A stretch of 64,000 nucleotides of DNA from Sporobacter sp963663605 (GCA_963663605.2 CAXXVF010000002.1:2170001-2234000), one strand, 5' to 3'. Counted from the stretch's first letter, positions 50,183 to 59,496 are shown. Notes: generated by a model from the sequence alone, not told the origin. Translations and numbers: made by a program.

Positions 50183-52150
50183 TCAGTGCACGCCGATATC
50201 CTTTGAAACCGTATAGGCCGCGGTCGTGGCAGCGGTGATGTTCTTTGGGATGTTGCAGTCGCCGATCTGGTAAAACGCCGGCGCGCAGCAGCGCAGGGCG
50301 CTGGCTTCCTCATAAAGCGGCTTCTGCCCGATCGCATATATGACGGTGTCGGACTCAAACAACTTTTCGCCGTCCGGCCCTTTACCGAGGACGCCCTTTT
50401 CGTTGATCTCGACGGCTTTCGTATTCAGATTGATCCCGATATTGTACTTAGCAATCTCGACCTCGAGACCAATCATATGCATAAAGTTGCCGCCGTCGTT
50501 CAGATGATCGAGCATTTCGACGACAGACACTTCCCGGCCCATCTGCGCCAGATAAATGCCGAGCTCCACACCGACGAGTCCGCCGCCTAAAATAGTGACG
50601 CGTTTCCCAACGTTTTCGGGATTAATATATGCGTCTTCAGCGCCCATGACGTTTTTACCGTCGATGCCCTTGATGTTCGGTACGACAGGCCGGGCGCCGA
50701 GCGCCGCGATAATGACGTCGGGGGCGATTTCTTCTGCCAGCTCCTGCGTCACTTCGGTGTTCAGCCGGACGTCAACGGCGGCCTTCCCGATCGCCCGGAT
50801 CTGGTATTCGATGTAGTCGTCAAGTTTTTTCTTAAACGGCACCTTTTCCTCACAGCGAAGCGCACCGCCCAGCCGGGCGTTCTTTTCGCACAGGATCACG
50901 TCGTGACCGCGCCCGGCGCATGTGATCGCCGCCTGCATACCGCCGATGCCGCCGCCGGCGATCAGGACGGTCTTCTTTTCCCGGACGGGCTGCTCATATC
51001 TGCAGTCGAGTTCGCGGCTCGTCTCCGGATTGATCGCGCAGAGAAACTGACCGTTGGTCAAAAGCGCTGAGAAGCAGGACAGGCAGCGCATACACTTTTT
51101 GATTTCGTCATCGCGGCCGGCCCGAGCCTTGTTCGGCAGGTCCGGCTCGGCGAGGAGCCCGCGGGCGATTGCGACGACGTCGGCTTTCCCCGACGCGATA
51201 ATCTCCTCCATAAGCGCCGGGTCGCTGAGCGCGCCGACGGTCGCCACCGGCGTCTTGACATGCTTTTTGATCTCGGCTGCGTACTTGACGTTGACGCCGT
51301 CTTCCAAAAACATGCTCGGATGCGTCACGGTGAAAACCTCCCGGACCTCATGGCTTCCAGCCGAGACGTGTATAAGGTCGACGTGTCCGTCCAGCTGTTT
51401 GGCGAACGCGACGCCTTCATCGATGCCGTAACCGGCTTCGTGGCACTCTGATCCGCTGATGCGTATCTCAACGGGGAACCCCTGTCCGCACTTTTTGTGG
51501 ATGGCGTCCGCGATGGCAACCGGCAAACGCGCACGGTTTTCAACGCTGCCGCCCCATTTATCGGTCCGCGTGTTAACAAGCGGCGAGACAAACTGGGTGA
51601 TCAGCCAGCCGTGTCCTCCGTGGATAGTGACCATACCGAAACCGCACTGCTTGGCAAAGAGCGCGGCAGCGGCAAACGCCTCGATCGTCTCTTCGATGAT
51701 TTCATCGGTCATGGGCAGAATATGCCGGCCGTCTATCTCGCATTCCACAGGGCCGTATGCCAGGCCCGCTGTTGTGCCGCCGTTCAGAGCGAAGGCCGTC
51801 CCCCGGTTGGCGTACATGCCGGCATGCTGCAGCTCGACGGAGGCTATGGCGCCATGGCGCGTTATGGCGTCCGTCAGGTTAAAAAGCGAATGGGAGGACA
51901 TCGGATCGTCCAGTATGGTGTGCGTGGTGCCGCTCTTCCCATACCGGGAGTCCACAACCCCTTCGCCGATCGTAACGGCGGCGGCGCCGCCGATCGCTTT
52001 GCGTTCATAATAAGCCACGACATCCGACTTTGCGTATCCCTCCGGGGTCAGATCATGATGTCCTGTGGGTGCGGCAAATATCCGGTTACGAAACCAGGTC
52101 CCTCCGATGCGGATGGGTTCAAAGAGATGCGGGTACTTAAAGGTTTGCAT
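50183..52150 (-). CDS. Old Yellow Enzyme/2,4-dienoyl-CoA-reductase-type FMN/FAD/4Fe-4S reductase (copy 1)
   Basis: 655 aa. The N-terminal FMN TIM barrel (PHLFEPIRIGGTWFRNRIF, ELQHAGMYANR, IHGGHGWLITQFVSP, NTRTDKWGGSVENR) is followed by a 4Fe-4S site (C353, C356, C359, C371). Then comes an FAD/NAD(P)H half with IAGGGIGGMQAA and ILGGGLVGVELG dinucleotide folds. The layout is that of FadH, BaiCD/BaiH and trimethylamine dehydrogenase. Likely NAD(P)H-dependent reduction of an activated C=C bond. It is very similar to the gene at 52308; the AAAGGAG site is 28 bases from the ATG, and the codon at the usual spacing is ATA where the paralogue has GTG. Confidence 0.93.
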   Translation of the reverse strand: MQTFKYPHLFEPIRIGGTWFRNRIFAAPTGHHDLTPEGYAKSDVVAYYERKAIGGAAAVTIGEGVVDSRYGKSGTTHTILDDPMSSHSLFNLTDAITRHGAIASVELQHAGMYANRGTAFALNGGTTAGLAYGPVECEIDGRHILPMTDEIIEETIEAFAAAALFAKQCGFGMVTIHGGHGWLITQFVSPLVNTRTDKWGGSVENRARLPVAIADAIHKKCGQGFPVEIRISGSECHEAGYGIDEGVAFAKQLDGHVDLIHVSAGSHEVREVFTVTHPSMFLEDGVNVKYAAEIKKHVKTPVATVGALSDPALMEEIIASGKADVVAIARGLLAEPDLPNKARAGRDDEIKKCMRCLSCFSALLTNGQFLCAINPETSRELDCRYEQPVREKKTVLIAGGGIGGMQAAITCAGRGHDVILCEKNARLGGALRCEEKVPFKKKLDDYIEYQIRAIGKAAVDVRLNTEVTQELAEEIAPDVIIAALGARPVVPNIKGIDGKNVMGAEDAYINPENVGKRVTILGGGLVGVELGIYLAQMGREVSVVEMLDHLNDGGNFMHMIGLEVEIAKYNIGINLNTKAVEINEKGVLGKGPDGEKLFESDTVIYAIGQKPLYEEASALRCCAPAFYQIGDCNIPKNITAATTAAYTVSKDIGVH

Positions 52151-52307
52151 AGGCTCAATACTGCGCGATATGCGCTGTCTCCTTTCTACGATTGATATAT
52201 TTTATCATCTGACAAATTCATACCATTGTCAATGGACACACAGGTCCAAGAGACAGCTTTTCATGACCTATTTCGAGAGATATCGCCTGACGACCAATAT
52301 CTAAACA

Positions 52308-54293
52308 TCATCTTACGCCAATGTCCTTAGCGATCGTATACGCTGCGCTGGTAGCGGCGGTGATGTTCTTCGGAACGTTGCAGTCGCCGATCTGATAAAA
52401 CGCCGGCGCACAGCTGCGCAGGGCGCTGGCTTCTTCATAAAGCGGCTTCTGCCCGATCGCGTATATGACGGTGTCAGCTTTAAATAACTTTTCACCGTCC
52501 GGGCCTTCGCCGAGGACGCCTTTTTCATTGATCTCGACGGCTTTTGTATTCAGGTTGGTCCCGATATTGTACTTAGCGATCTCGACCTCAAGGCTGATCA
52601 TATGCAGGAAGTTGCCGCCGTCGCTCAGCTGATCCAGCATTTCGACAATGGACACCTCCCGGCCCAACTGCGCCAGGTAAATGCCGAGCTCTACGCCGAC
52701 GAGCCCGCCGCCCAAAATAACAACGTGTTTACCGACTTTTTCAGGATTTATATAGGCGTCTTCAGCGCCTATGACGTTTTTACCGTCGATGCCCTTGATG
52801 TTCGGCACGACAGGCCGGGCACCGAGCGCCGCGATGATGACATCCGGAGCTATACGCTCGGCCAGTTCCTTCGTCACTTCCGTTTCCAGCCGGACGTCAA
52901 CGGCAGCTTTCCCGATTTCCCGGATCTGATATTCGATATAGTCGTCGAGCCTCTTTTTAAACGGCACCTTTTCCTCGCACCGGAGCGTACCGCCCAGCCG
53001 CGCGGTTTTTTCGCAAAGAATGACGTCGTGTCCGCGCTGGGCGCATGTGATCGCCGCCTGCATGCCGCCAATGCCGCCGCCGGCGATTAAAACAGTCTTC
53101 TTTTCACGGACAGGCTCTTCGTACCGGCAGTCGAGCTCGCGGCTCGTCTCCGGATTGATGGCGCAGTAAAACTGGCCGTTGGTCAGAAGCGACGAGAAGC
53201 AGGCCAGGCACCGCATACATTTTTTAATGTCCTGATCGCGTCCGGCCCGCGCCTTGTTCGGCAGGTCCGGTTCGGCGATGAGCCCGCGGGCGATTTCAAC
53301 GACGTCGGCCTTCCCGGACGCGATGATCTCTTCCATCAGAGCAGGGTCGCTGAGTGCGCCGACGGTCGCCACAGGCGTTTTGACATGATTTTTAATCTCA
53401 GCCGCGTACTTGACGTTGACGCCGTCCTCCAGGAACATGCTCGGATGTGTTACGGTAAAGACTTCCCGGACCTCATGGCTTCCCGCCGAGACGTGAATAA
53501 GGTCGACGTGGCCGTCAAGCTGCCCAGCGATTGCGATCCCCTCGTCGATGCCGTACCCGGCCGCGTGGCATTCCGACCCGCTGATACGTATCTCGACGGG
53601 GAATCCCCGTTCGCATTTTTTATGTATGGCATCCGCTATGGCGACCGGCAGCCGGCAGCGGTTTTCAACGCTCCCGCCCCATTTGTCGGTTCGCGTGTTG
53701 ACAAACGGAGAGACGAACTGCGATATCAGCCAGCCGTGCCCTCCATGGATGGTTACCATACCGAAACCGCACTGCTTGGCAAAAAGCGCCGCGTTAGCAA
53801 AAGCCTCGATCGTCTCTTCGATGATCTCATCGGTCATGGGCAGGATATGCCGGCCGTCTATCTCGCATTCAACAGGACCGAAAGCCAGGCCTCTGGACTC
53901 CGCTCCATATACGGCCAGAGAACGGTTGGCAAACATACCGGCATGCTGAAGCTCAACGGAGGCCACAGCGCCGTGGCGCGTAACGGCGTCTGTCAGGCTG
54001 AAAAGCGAATGCGCGGCCATCGGATCGTCCAGCACGATATGATAAACGCCGCCTTTTCCGCGTACTGAATCCACAATGCCTTCGCCTACCGTGACGGCGG
54101 CGGCGCCGCCGATCGCTTTGCGCTCATAATAGGCTGCGACGTTCGGCTTGGCATAGCCCTCCGGCGTCAGATCCTGATGCCCGGTGGGCGCAGCGAATAT
54201 TCTGTTTCTGAAATAAGTTCCTCCGATACGGATAGGATCAAAAAGATGTGGGTATTTGAAGGTTTGCATAGTCTTAACTTCGGCGCGCAGCAC
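52308..54293 (-). CDS. Old Yellow Enzyme/2,4-dienoyl-CoA-reductase-type FMN/FAD/4Fe-4S reductase (copy 2)
   Basis: 661 aa from a GTG at 54291-54293 with AAAGGAG six bases upstream; the internal ATG at 54267-54269 (MQTFKYPHLF) aligns with the start of copy 1 and is the alternative. Same domains: FMN barrel, Fe-S cysteines in KKCMRCLACFSS and the later FYCAIN, then FAD and NAD(P)H folds. It is well over 80 percent identical to copy 1 by eye. Differences gather at residues about 66-130 (VDSVRGKGGVYHI and MFANRSLAVYGAE here), which in this fold lies near the flavin face. A recent tandem duplication with possible substrate divergence. Confidence 0.92.
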   Translation of the reverse strand: MLRAEVKTMQTFKYPHLFDPIRIGGTYFRNRIFAAPTGHQDLTPEGYAKPNVAAYYERKAIGGAAAVTVGEGIVDSVRGKGGVYHIVLDDPMAAHSLFSLTDAVTRHGAVASVELQHAGMFANRSLAVYGAESRGLAFGPVECEIDGRHILPMTDEIIEETIEAFANAALFAKQCGFGMVTIHGGHGWLISQFVSPFVNTRTDKWGGSVENRCRLPVAIADAIHKKCERGFPVEIRISGSECHAAGYGIDEGIAIAGQLDGHVDLIHVSAGSHEVREVFTVTHPSMFLEDGVNVKYAAEIKNHVKTPVATVGALSDPALMEEIIASGKADVVEIARGLIAEPDLPNKARAGRDQDIKKCMRCLACFSSLLTNGQFYCAINPETSRELDCRYEEPVREKKTVLIAGGGIGGMQAAITCAQRGHDVILCEKTARLGGTLRCEEKVPFKKRLDDYIEYQIREIGKAAVDVRLETEVTKELAERIAPDVIIAALGARPVVPNIKGIDGKNVIGAEDAYINPEKVGKHVVILGGGLVGVELGIYLAQLGREVSIVEMLDQLSDGGNFLHMISLEVEIAKYNIGTNLNTKAVEINEKGVLGEGPDGEKLFKADTVIYAIGQKPLYEEASALRSCAPAFYQIGDCNVPKNITAATSAAYTIAKDIGVR

Positions 54294-54483
54294 GCCTTTC
54301 TCCTTTCAACTGAATTCTAACAATTATCATACCTCTTCCGGCACAAAAGGGCAATGATTTGTAAGCGCCGTTCCGTAGCCTTTGATACGCAATTTATTCA
54401 TAGTGTACCGGCTTTTTGGATGATATAAATAATAATAGTTAGCAGGTCTTGTTAAAAGCGCCTGGATTCAGGCTTATATAAAA

Positions 54484-54519
54484 CCGGCCGTCGGAACGCA
54501 ACTGGTTCCCAACGGCCGG
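54484..54519 (-). terminator. Terminator of the UroD-family gene
   Basis: Stem CCGGCCGT/ACGGCCGG with an inner GGAAC/GTTCC pair (54484-54519), followed on the minus strand by TTTTATATAA. Confidence 0.82.
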
Positions 54520-54532
54520 AAAGCGTATTGTT

Positions 54533-55585
54533 TTATTTTTTTGCGTAAAATTCGCTGGAGTAGTAATAGAGTTCTTCAAGCGCCGCTTTCGTGATCTTCT
54601 CATCTTCGTTCATAAGCGGTCCGGAAATGACTTTTCCTCGGGGGGCGTATTTGTCAACAAACTTACGGATGAGTTCCCGGGCTTCTTTTTCGGACTTGGC
54701 CTCGATGATTTCCGGCTGCATGACGGTCAACGCGATTTTCTCGCCGTATTTGGCCGTCAGCATGTCCAGGTCATTGATCGGCTGGGGCGTCCACGCATCG
54801 AGGCCCATCTCAACAAACTCCTCGATGTACTGCTGCGTCAGGCCGCAGGAGTGCAGCTCGATAAACCTGCCCGAATCATGGACCCAATCCCAGCATCTCC
54901 GGGTATAGGGCATAATGAATTCGCGGAACATCTCGTTGGAAAAGAAGCCGGATCTCTGTGTGCCCCAGTCGTCGCCCCAGATGATATATTCAATAGGCGC
55001 ATAGTGTTTGAACACAATATCCATAAGTTTAATTTTGTAATCGACCATCGCATCAAAAAACGCATGGACCTGTTCCGGTTCCGTGTACATGGCCACGAGT
55101 GTTTCATCCATTGGCATCAGTTCATGTAAACGCTCGAAAATACCTTCGACCACATGGAACAAATGCGCCCGCTCGGGATCGTAACGGGCAGTCTGAAGTT
55201 TAGCGTCCGCTTCCCAGTCAACTGCATCCAAATCAGGGAACCTGACTTCTTCCTGCCACTTTTCTATATCCGTAATGACCCGGTACCCCGGCGTCGGCAT
55301 TTGGCCCTGGATGCCCGGTTCATACGTCCAATGCTGGCCCCACCAGTCGTAGCCGGTGCCTTCGAATGGGGCATGTTCATGATAAACATCCGGCCAGCAG
55401 TACTGGCTGTCCATCAGCCAGATCGGCATCCATGACGGTTTTTTTCCCCTGTATACACGAAGCAGGTTTTCCTTTGCGGTTATCGGCCTGTCTCCGGGAT
55501 AAAGCGGCTTCGGCGGCTGCTGCTGCATCCACGGGAATGTCCCTTCCGGTTGCCGGGACGGCGGCATTTTGTCAAAATCAACCAT
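54533..55585 (-). CDS. Uroporphyrinogen decarboxylase-family protein (MtaA/CmuA-like methyltransferase fold)
   Basis: 350 aa. A UroD TIM-barrel protein: PITAKENLLRVYRGKKPSWM at the N-terminus, IEYIIWGDDWGTQRSGFFS, and ELHSCGLTQQYIEEFVEMG with His245-x-Cys247, a zinc-ligand pattern found in the cobamide-dependent methyltransferase branch rather than in haem-synthesis HemE. It ends with VISGPLMNEDEKITKAALE. No corrinoid protein or MtrH-like partner lies in the window, so methyl transfer is plausible but unproved. Own promoter (55623-55651) and terminator; it sits inside the oxidoreductase cluster. Confidence 0.88.
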   Translation of the reverse strand: MVDFDKMPPSRQPEGTFPWMQQQPPKPLYPGDRPITAKENLLRVYRGKKPSWMPIWLMDSQYCWPDVYHEHAPFEGTGYDWWGQHWTYEPGIQGQMPTPGYRVITDIEKWQEEVRFPDLDAVDWEADAKLQTARYDPERAHLFHVVEGIFERLHELMPMDETLVAMYTEPEQVHAFFDAMVDYKIKLMDIVFKHYAPIEYIIWGDDWGTQRSGFFSNEMFREFIMPYTRRCWDWVHDSGRFIELHSCGLTQQYIEEFVEMGLDAWTPQPINDLDMLTAKYGEKIALTVMQPEIIEAKSEKEARELIRKFVDKYAPRGKVISGPLMNEDEKITKAALEELYYYSSEFYAKK

Positions 55586-55622
55586 ATTGCCTGTTCCTTT
55601 CTCAGCATATAAACTTAATGCA

Positions 55623-55651
55623 AGTTTACAAAATAATCAGTTCACTGTCAA
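55623..55651 (-). promoter_or_regulatory. Promoter of the UroD-family gene
   Basis: Minus strand TTGACA (55646-55651), 17-base spacer, TAAACT (55623-55628), about 40 bases before the ATG. Confidence 0.68.
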
Positions 55652-55791
55652 CAATCACAAACAGCGGACGGGATTTTCATGTAATATACTGAAATCACCA
55701 TAAATAATCCATGTATATACGGACAATGCGCCATGCGACTTAGGTTATGCACTTATAACCGAATTGTCATGACGGCCGCCGGACCCGCTCA

Positions 55792-55821
55792 AAGACGGGC
55801 GGCCAGAACGCCGCCCGTCTT
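55792..55821 (-). terminator. Terminator of the FAD oxidoreductase-SDR-ADH operon
   Basis: AAGACGGGCGGC (55792-55803) and GCCGCCCGTCTT (55810-55821), perfect 12-bp stem, 6-base loop, 13 bases after the ADH stop. U-run is short. Confidence 0.75.
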
Positions 55822-55833
55822 CAGACAACTTTA

Positions 55834-56946
55834 TTATTTTTCCCCGCCGATCACAACAACATTCTTGAGCGCGCCGCCGTGCTCTGCGTCATAAAACGCC
55901 TCGTTGAGCTGATCGAGTGTAAACCGGTTTGTCAGCATACTGTCAATGTCGATAATACCTTTGCGGTACATGTCCATGTATATGGGCAGATCACGCCGAA
56001 GGTTCAAGGCGCCCATGACGCTGCCCGTAAATTTCTTGCCGGTCAAAAACTCCATAGCTCCGAAATCGGCGAGCATCTCATCTTCCGGCCGTGCATGGCC
56101 GATGATGCATACCGTCCCCCAGGGCGCCGTCATATCCATGGCCTGGCGCTTGATGCCTTTGCCGGCAACGGCAATGATTGTGTAGTCGGTTCCGTATTTA
56201 TAGATCTTCCGCACTTCTTCCACCGAATCGCTTTTTTTCGGGTTGATTGTGTGCGTAGCGCCGCATTTTTTAGCGAGCTCCAGCTTGCTGTCCACCGTAT
56301 CGATGGCGATAATGGGGCATGCACCCGACACACGTGCGCCCTGAACGGCCGACAGGCCGACGCCGCCGCACCCGATGACGGCGACTTTTTCTCCGGGCTT
56401 CACCTGGCAGCGGTTCAATATCGCGCCGAAACCGGTAATAAATCCACAGGCCATTGCCGAGCCGACGGCATAAGGGATATCGTCGTCGAGCTTGCACAGT
56501 GCGGATTCATGGCAGTTGCAGTATTCGGCAAAGCCGGTTGCGGTAAGGTTCGTCTGGATCGGCACCCGGCCGTCGGCGCGTGTAAAAGGACCCGGCTGCC
56601 TGAAGCCCAGCTGCGGGAGGGTCTCGCAAAACCACGACCGGTCATGCAGGCAGGGATCGCAGTTGCCACATCCCTGACGGATGACGCAGCAGACAACCCG
56701 GTCACCCGGTTTGACGTATGTAACGCCGGGGCCAATGGCGTCAACGACGGCGGCGATCTCATGGCCTGCCGTCGCGCAGCCTTCAAACGGGCCGTGCTCA
56801 CCGCGCACCCCGTGGATGTCGCTGTGGCAGATGGTGCATGTCATCACCTTAATCCGTACTTCTTGCTCTTTAGGCTCGGCCAGTTCCATCACCTCAATGG
56901 AAAAAGGCTGGCCCATTCCCTCAACGACAGCAACTCTGCATTTCAT
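55834..56946 (-). CDS. Zinc-dependent alcohol dehydrogenase (medium-chain, class III-like)
   Basis: 370 aa. Catalytic zinc ligands are visible in CTICHSDIHG and GHEIAAVV, with the structural zinc loop CGNCDPCLHDRSWFC (four cysteines). The NAD-binding fold is VIGCGGVGLSAVQGARVSGA followed by DTVDSKLELAKK, where the Asp at the end of the second strand favours NAD over NADP. Third gene of the FAD oxidoreductase-SDR-ADH operon, 25 bases after the SDR. Substrate unknown, presumably an intermediate of the same pathway. Confidence 0.93.
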   Translation of the reverse strand: MKCRVAVVEGMGQPFSIEVMELAEPKEQEVRIKVMTCTICHSDIHGVRGEHGPFEGCATAGHEIAAVVDAIGPGVTYVKPGDRVVCCVIRQGCGNCDPCLHDRSWFCETLPQLGFRQPGPFTRADGRVPIQTNLTATGFAEYCNCHESALCKLDDDIPYAVGSAMACGFITGFGAILNRCQVKPGEKVAVIGCGGVGLSAVQGARVSGACPIIAIDTVDSKLELAKKCGATHTINPKKSDSVEEVRKIYKYGTDYTIIAVAGKGIKRQAMDMTAPWGTVCIIGHARPEDEMLADFGAMEFLTGKKFTGSVMGALNLRRDLPIYMDMYRKGIIDIDSMLTNRFTLDQLNEAFYDAEHGGALKNVVVIGGEK

Positions 56947-56971
56947 TAAAGATCATTCCTTTCGCATTCAA

Positions 56972-57745
56972 TTATCGCATTGTCCCGCCGCCGTCGACGG
57001 ATATGGTTTCTCCGGTCATATACAGTTTCTCCTGCGCAAGGAAAAGGATGAGTTTGGCCACGTCGACAGGCTGCCCGACCCTGCGGAGCGGCGACATGCG
57101 CGCAACCATATCGAAGTTTTCCTTCGGCGTCGTAGCGTGCATCGGTGTGTCGATCATACCGGGGCAAACGGTGTTGATGATAATATTATCCGGCCCGAAC
57201 TGGCGGGCAAAAGCCTTTGTCTGGACGATGCTTCCAGCCTTGGAAGCCACATACGCGGCGCTCCCGACGCCGCCGTTATACGCGGTAACGGAACTGACGT
57301 TGACGATCCGCCCAAACTTGTTTTTCTGCATATGCGGAATGACTGCCCGCATGAAGTTGTAGTGGCCGATCAGATTGGTATCCAGCACTCTGTGGTATTG
57401 CTCGATCGACGTCTTCATCAGGATGTCCCCGCCCATTTGGCCGGGTTCCCTGTCCGCCTCAATACCGGCGTTATTGACCATGATGTCAATCCGGCCGTAC
57501 TTTTTAATGATTTCGTTGACCGTATTGAAAACACTTGTTTCGTCGCCGACGTCGCACACCATTGTGCACACGCTGGCCGAAAATTCCCTGATCTCCTTTT
57601 CCACCTCGCCGATGGATGCGATGCCGCGGCCAATCAGGATAACTGTGGCACCCTGCCTAGCCAGCTGGACGGAGGTCTCGCGCCCGATACCTTTGCCGGC
57701 GCCCGTTACTGCGGCTATTTTGCCGGAAATGCCGTAATCAATCAT
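56972..57745 (-). CDS. Short-chain dehydrogenase/reductase
   Basis: 257 aa, classical SDR. Cofactor motif TGAGKGIG (about 14-21), NNAG (about 90-93), active-site Ser/Tyr/Lys in SSVTAYNGGVGSAAYVASKAG and the C-terminal VCPGMIDTPMHA and TGETISVDGGGTMR. AAGGAG is eight bases before the ATG. It lies 34 bases after the FAD oxidoreductase gene and should interconvert a hydroxyl and a ketone in the same pathway. Confidence 0.93.
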   Translation of the reverse strand: MIDYGISGKIAAVTGAGKGIGRETSVQLARQGATVILIGRGIASIGEVEKEIREFSASVCTMVCDVGDETSVFNTVNEIIKKYGRIDIMVNNAGIEADREPGQMGGDILMKTSIEQYHRVLDTNLIGHYNFMRAVIPHMQKNKFGRIVNVSSVTAYNGGVGSAAYVASKAGSIVQTKAFARQFGPDNIIINTVCPGMIDTPMHATTPKENFDMVARMSPLRRVGQPVDVAKLILFLAQEKLYMTGETISVDGGGTMR

Positions 57746-57779
57746 ATGTAAAACTCCTTAATAATTATATACTTATGAC

Positions 57780-59303
57780 TTACATTGCGGTTATGATTTT
57801 GCCGTCGGGCTGTTTAAACCCTATGAAGTCACCGCTTAAAACGACGTGCTCGCCCTCAAATTTCTCTACGTTAGCCCAATGGCCGACAAGCGGCTGGTCG
57901 AGCGGAACACCATCCTGAATCATCTCATCTCTGACGGCTGCGCCGTCTATCTGGCGCGGCGTTCGGCCATTTTTAAGGCACATCGCAGCAGCGATCCCGG
58001 CCGCTTGTCCCGTCCCCATGGACGGGGCAATGATACGGACGGCCGCCTGGGCATTGAATTCCGCAGATACGCATCTGCCCACAACAAGCAGATTGTCGAT
58101 GATCATCGGCACAAGGGCCCTGTAGGGGATCTCACTATAACCCTTGGGATCGATACGCGCTTCCATGCCGGCCGGCCGGCCGAAGACATGCATGTCCTCC
58201 GAACACTGCGCCTGCCTGCACACGGCGCCATCCAGCGGCTCCGTCACATGGATATGGCGCAAAAAACCCAGTCTGCGGCTCGTCGGGTGGTGCGTATCGA
58301 AAAATTCAGGGAATCGTGCGATACCGTCGGGAAAGCGCGCCCCGGATGCCACATCTTTGTCGCTGAGTATATATTCTCCGGTGATACGCCTGGAGTCTCG
58401 CACACCATGCATATTGGCTATGCCAGTCACTCTGGCGCGTTCAAATCCGGGTACATATTTACGGAAAAATTTCTCCAGCCACTGCATTTGATTATGCTGT
58501 TCGAGGATCTGGCGTGTGAGGTCTTCCGTGTCAAGATTCCGCGTATAGAAACTGTGCGTCGTCATGACGGTGATGTCCGCGTCCGTGATTTCGGTATTCG
58601 GCACCTGATAGATGAGCGCCGTCGGGAACACGACAAAGGGCAGGTCGCCTTTATCCACAGCCTGCTCTTCCAGGTCCTGCAGAAGTCCAAAGGATTTGGT
58701 AAGCTTATCGCGCCCCGCTTTATCGCGCCAGTCCATGTTCGCTGCCGTGTATGTCTTAAGATCAACGTTCGCCATCCGGAAAGCCAGCGTTGTCGACATG
58801 TTGAGCCCCGCGTAATGGGCGCTCCCGACTTCGTATGGAGCGCCGGCCAAAGCCGCGACGTCCCCGTCGCCCGTACCGTCAATAACAATTTTCGCCGAAA
58901 TCTCAAGCCGGCCCGATTTGCTGTGGCAGACAACGCCTTTGATCACGCCGTCCTCAACGATCGCGCCGATTGCGGTCGCGCCATAGAGTATCCGGCAGCC
59001 CGACTCGACCATCATATGCTCAAGCATAAGCTTGCCTTTTTCCGGATCGATGATCGGAAGGTGTGGGCGTGTAACCGCGTCTCCGGCCGCCTCAAGCCGA
59101 TCAACCCATTCTTTGCAGACACCCTCGTTGACGCCCGCGATCCCGGTAACATAGCCGTTTGTCGCAAGTCCGCCCATTGACTGGGCGCTGTCGACGATCA
59201 TCGTCCTGACGCCTTTGCGCGCGGTCGTAATAGCCGCCGAGGCTCCGGCGACACCGCCTCCTACAACCAGTACATCCACAAAAAACTTACTGGTATTAAT
59301 CAT
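57780..59303 (-). CDS. FAD-dependent oxidoreductase (FAD_oxidored type)
   Basis: 507 aa from MINTSKFFVDVLVVGGGVAG (AAGGAGG nine bases before the ATG). The Rossmann FAD motif VVGGGVAGASAAITTARKG is followed by SMGGLATNGYVTG, the DGTGDGDVAALAGAPYEVG block and the C-terminal FAD segment MGTGQAAGIAAAMCLKNG. This pattern fits the PF12831 FAD_oxidored family, common in anaerobic sugar- and xenobiotic-related loci but poorly characterised. First gene of an operon with the SDR and the ADH, behind a good promoter at 59345-59372. Confidence 0.9.
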   Translation of the reverse strand: MINTSKFFVDVLVVGGGVAGASAAITTARKGVRTMIVDSAQSMGGLATNGYVTGIAGVNEGVCKEWVDRLEAAGDAVTRPHLPIIDPEKGKLMLEHMMVESGCRILYGATAIGAIVEDGVIKGVVCHSKSGRLEISAKIVIDGTGDGDVAALAGAPYEVGSAHYAGLNMSTTLAFRMANVDLKTYTAANMDWRDKAGRDKLTKSFGLLQDLEEQAVDKGDLPFVVFPTALIYQVPNTEITDADITVMTTHSFYTRNLDTEDLTRQILEQHNQMQWLEKFFRKYVPGFERARVTGIANMHGVRDSRRITGEYILSDKDVASGARFPDGIARFPEFFDTHHPTSRRLGFLRHIHVTEPLDGAVCRQAQCSEDMHVFGRPAGMEARIDPKGYSEIPYRALVPMIIDNLLVVGRCVSAEFNAQAAVRIIAPSMGTGQAAGIAAAMCLKNGRTPRQIDGAAVRDEMIQDGVPLDQPLVGHWANVEKFEGEHVVLSGDFIGFKQPDGKIITAM

Positions 59304-59344
59304 CGGTGTATTCCTCCTTTTCGCCATCATATCTATCTGCAGTC

Positions 59345-59372
59345 ATTTTATCATGATGACACCCCATGTCAA
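59345..59372 (-). promoter_or_regulatory. Promoter of the FAD oxidoreductase-SDR-ADH operon
   Basis: Minus strand TTGACA (59367-59372), 16-base spacer, TAAAAT (59345-59350), 41 bases before the ATG. Confidence 0.7.
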
Positions 59373-59429
59373 GAAGCGTAGCGTACGACTTATTACGGAC
59401 TTTTATGGTCTTAAAGACCGAAATAACAG

Positions 59430-59457
59430 TGAATCCGGTCACATTTGACCGGATTCA
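59430..59457 (-). terminator. Hairpin after the GRE activase gene
   Basis: TGAATCCGGTCA (59430-59441) and TGACCGGATTCA (59446-59457), perfect 12-bp stem with a 4-base loop, 39 bases after the activase stop. It separates the activase from the FAD oxidoreductase promoter; the U-run is weak. Confidence 0.7.
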
Positions 59458-59496
59458 TCAATGATATTCTTTTTAAGAATCAGCGCATAACCCGGC

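Noticed and set aside
55879..56949. 356-aa open frame antisense to the alcohol dehydrogenase gene
   Set aside because: It mirrors the ADH gene exactly and has no domain; the ADH on the minus strand carries zinc and NAD motifs.
57846..59180. 444-aa open frame antisense to the FAD oxidoreductase gene
   Set aside because: The minus strand encodes a clear flavoprotein with all family motifs and its own ribosome-binding site. The antisense frame has no recognisable domain and is a by-product of GC-rich third positions.
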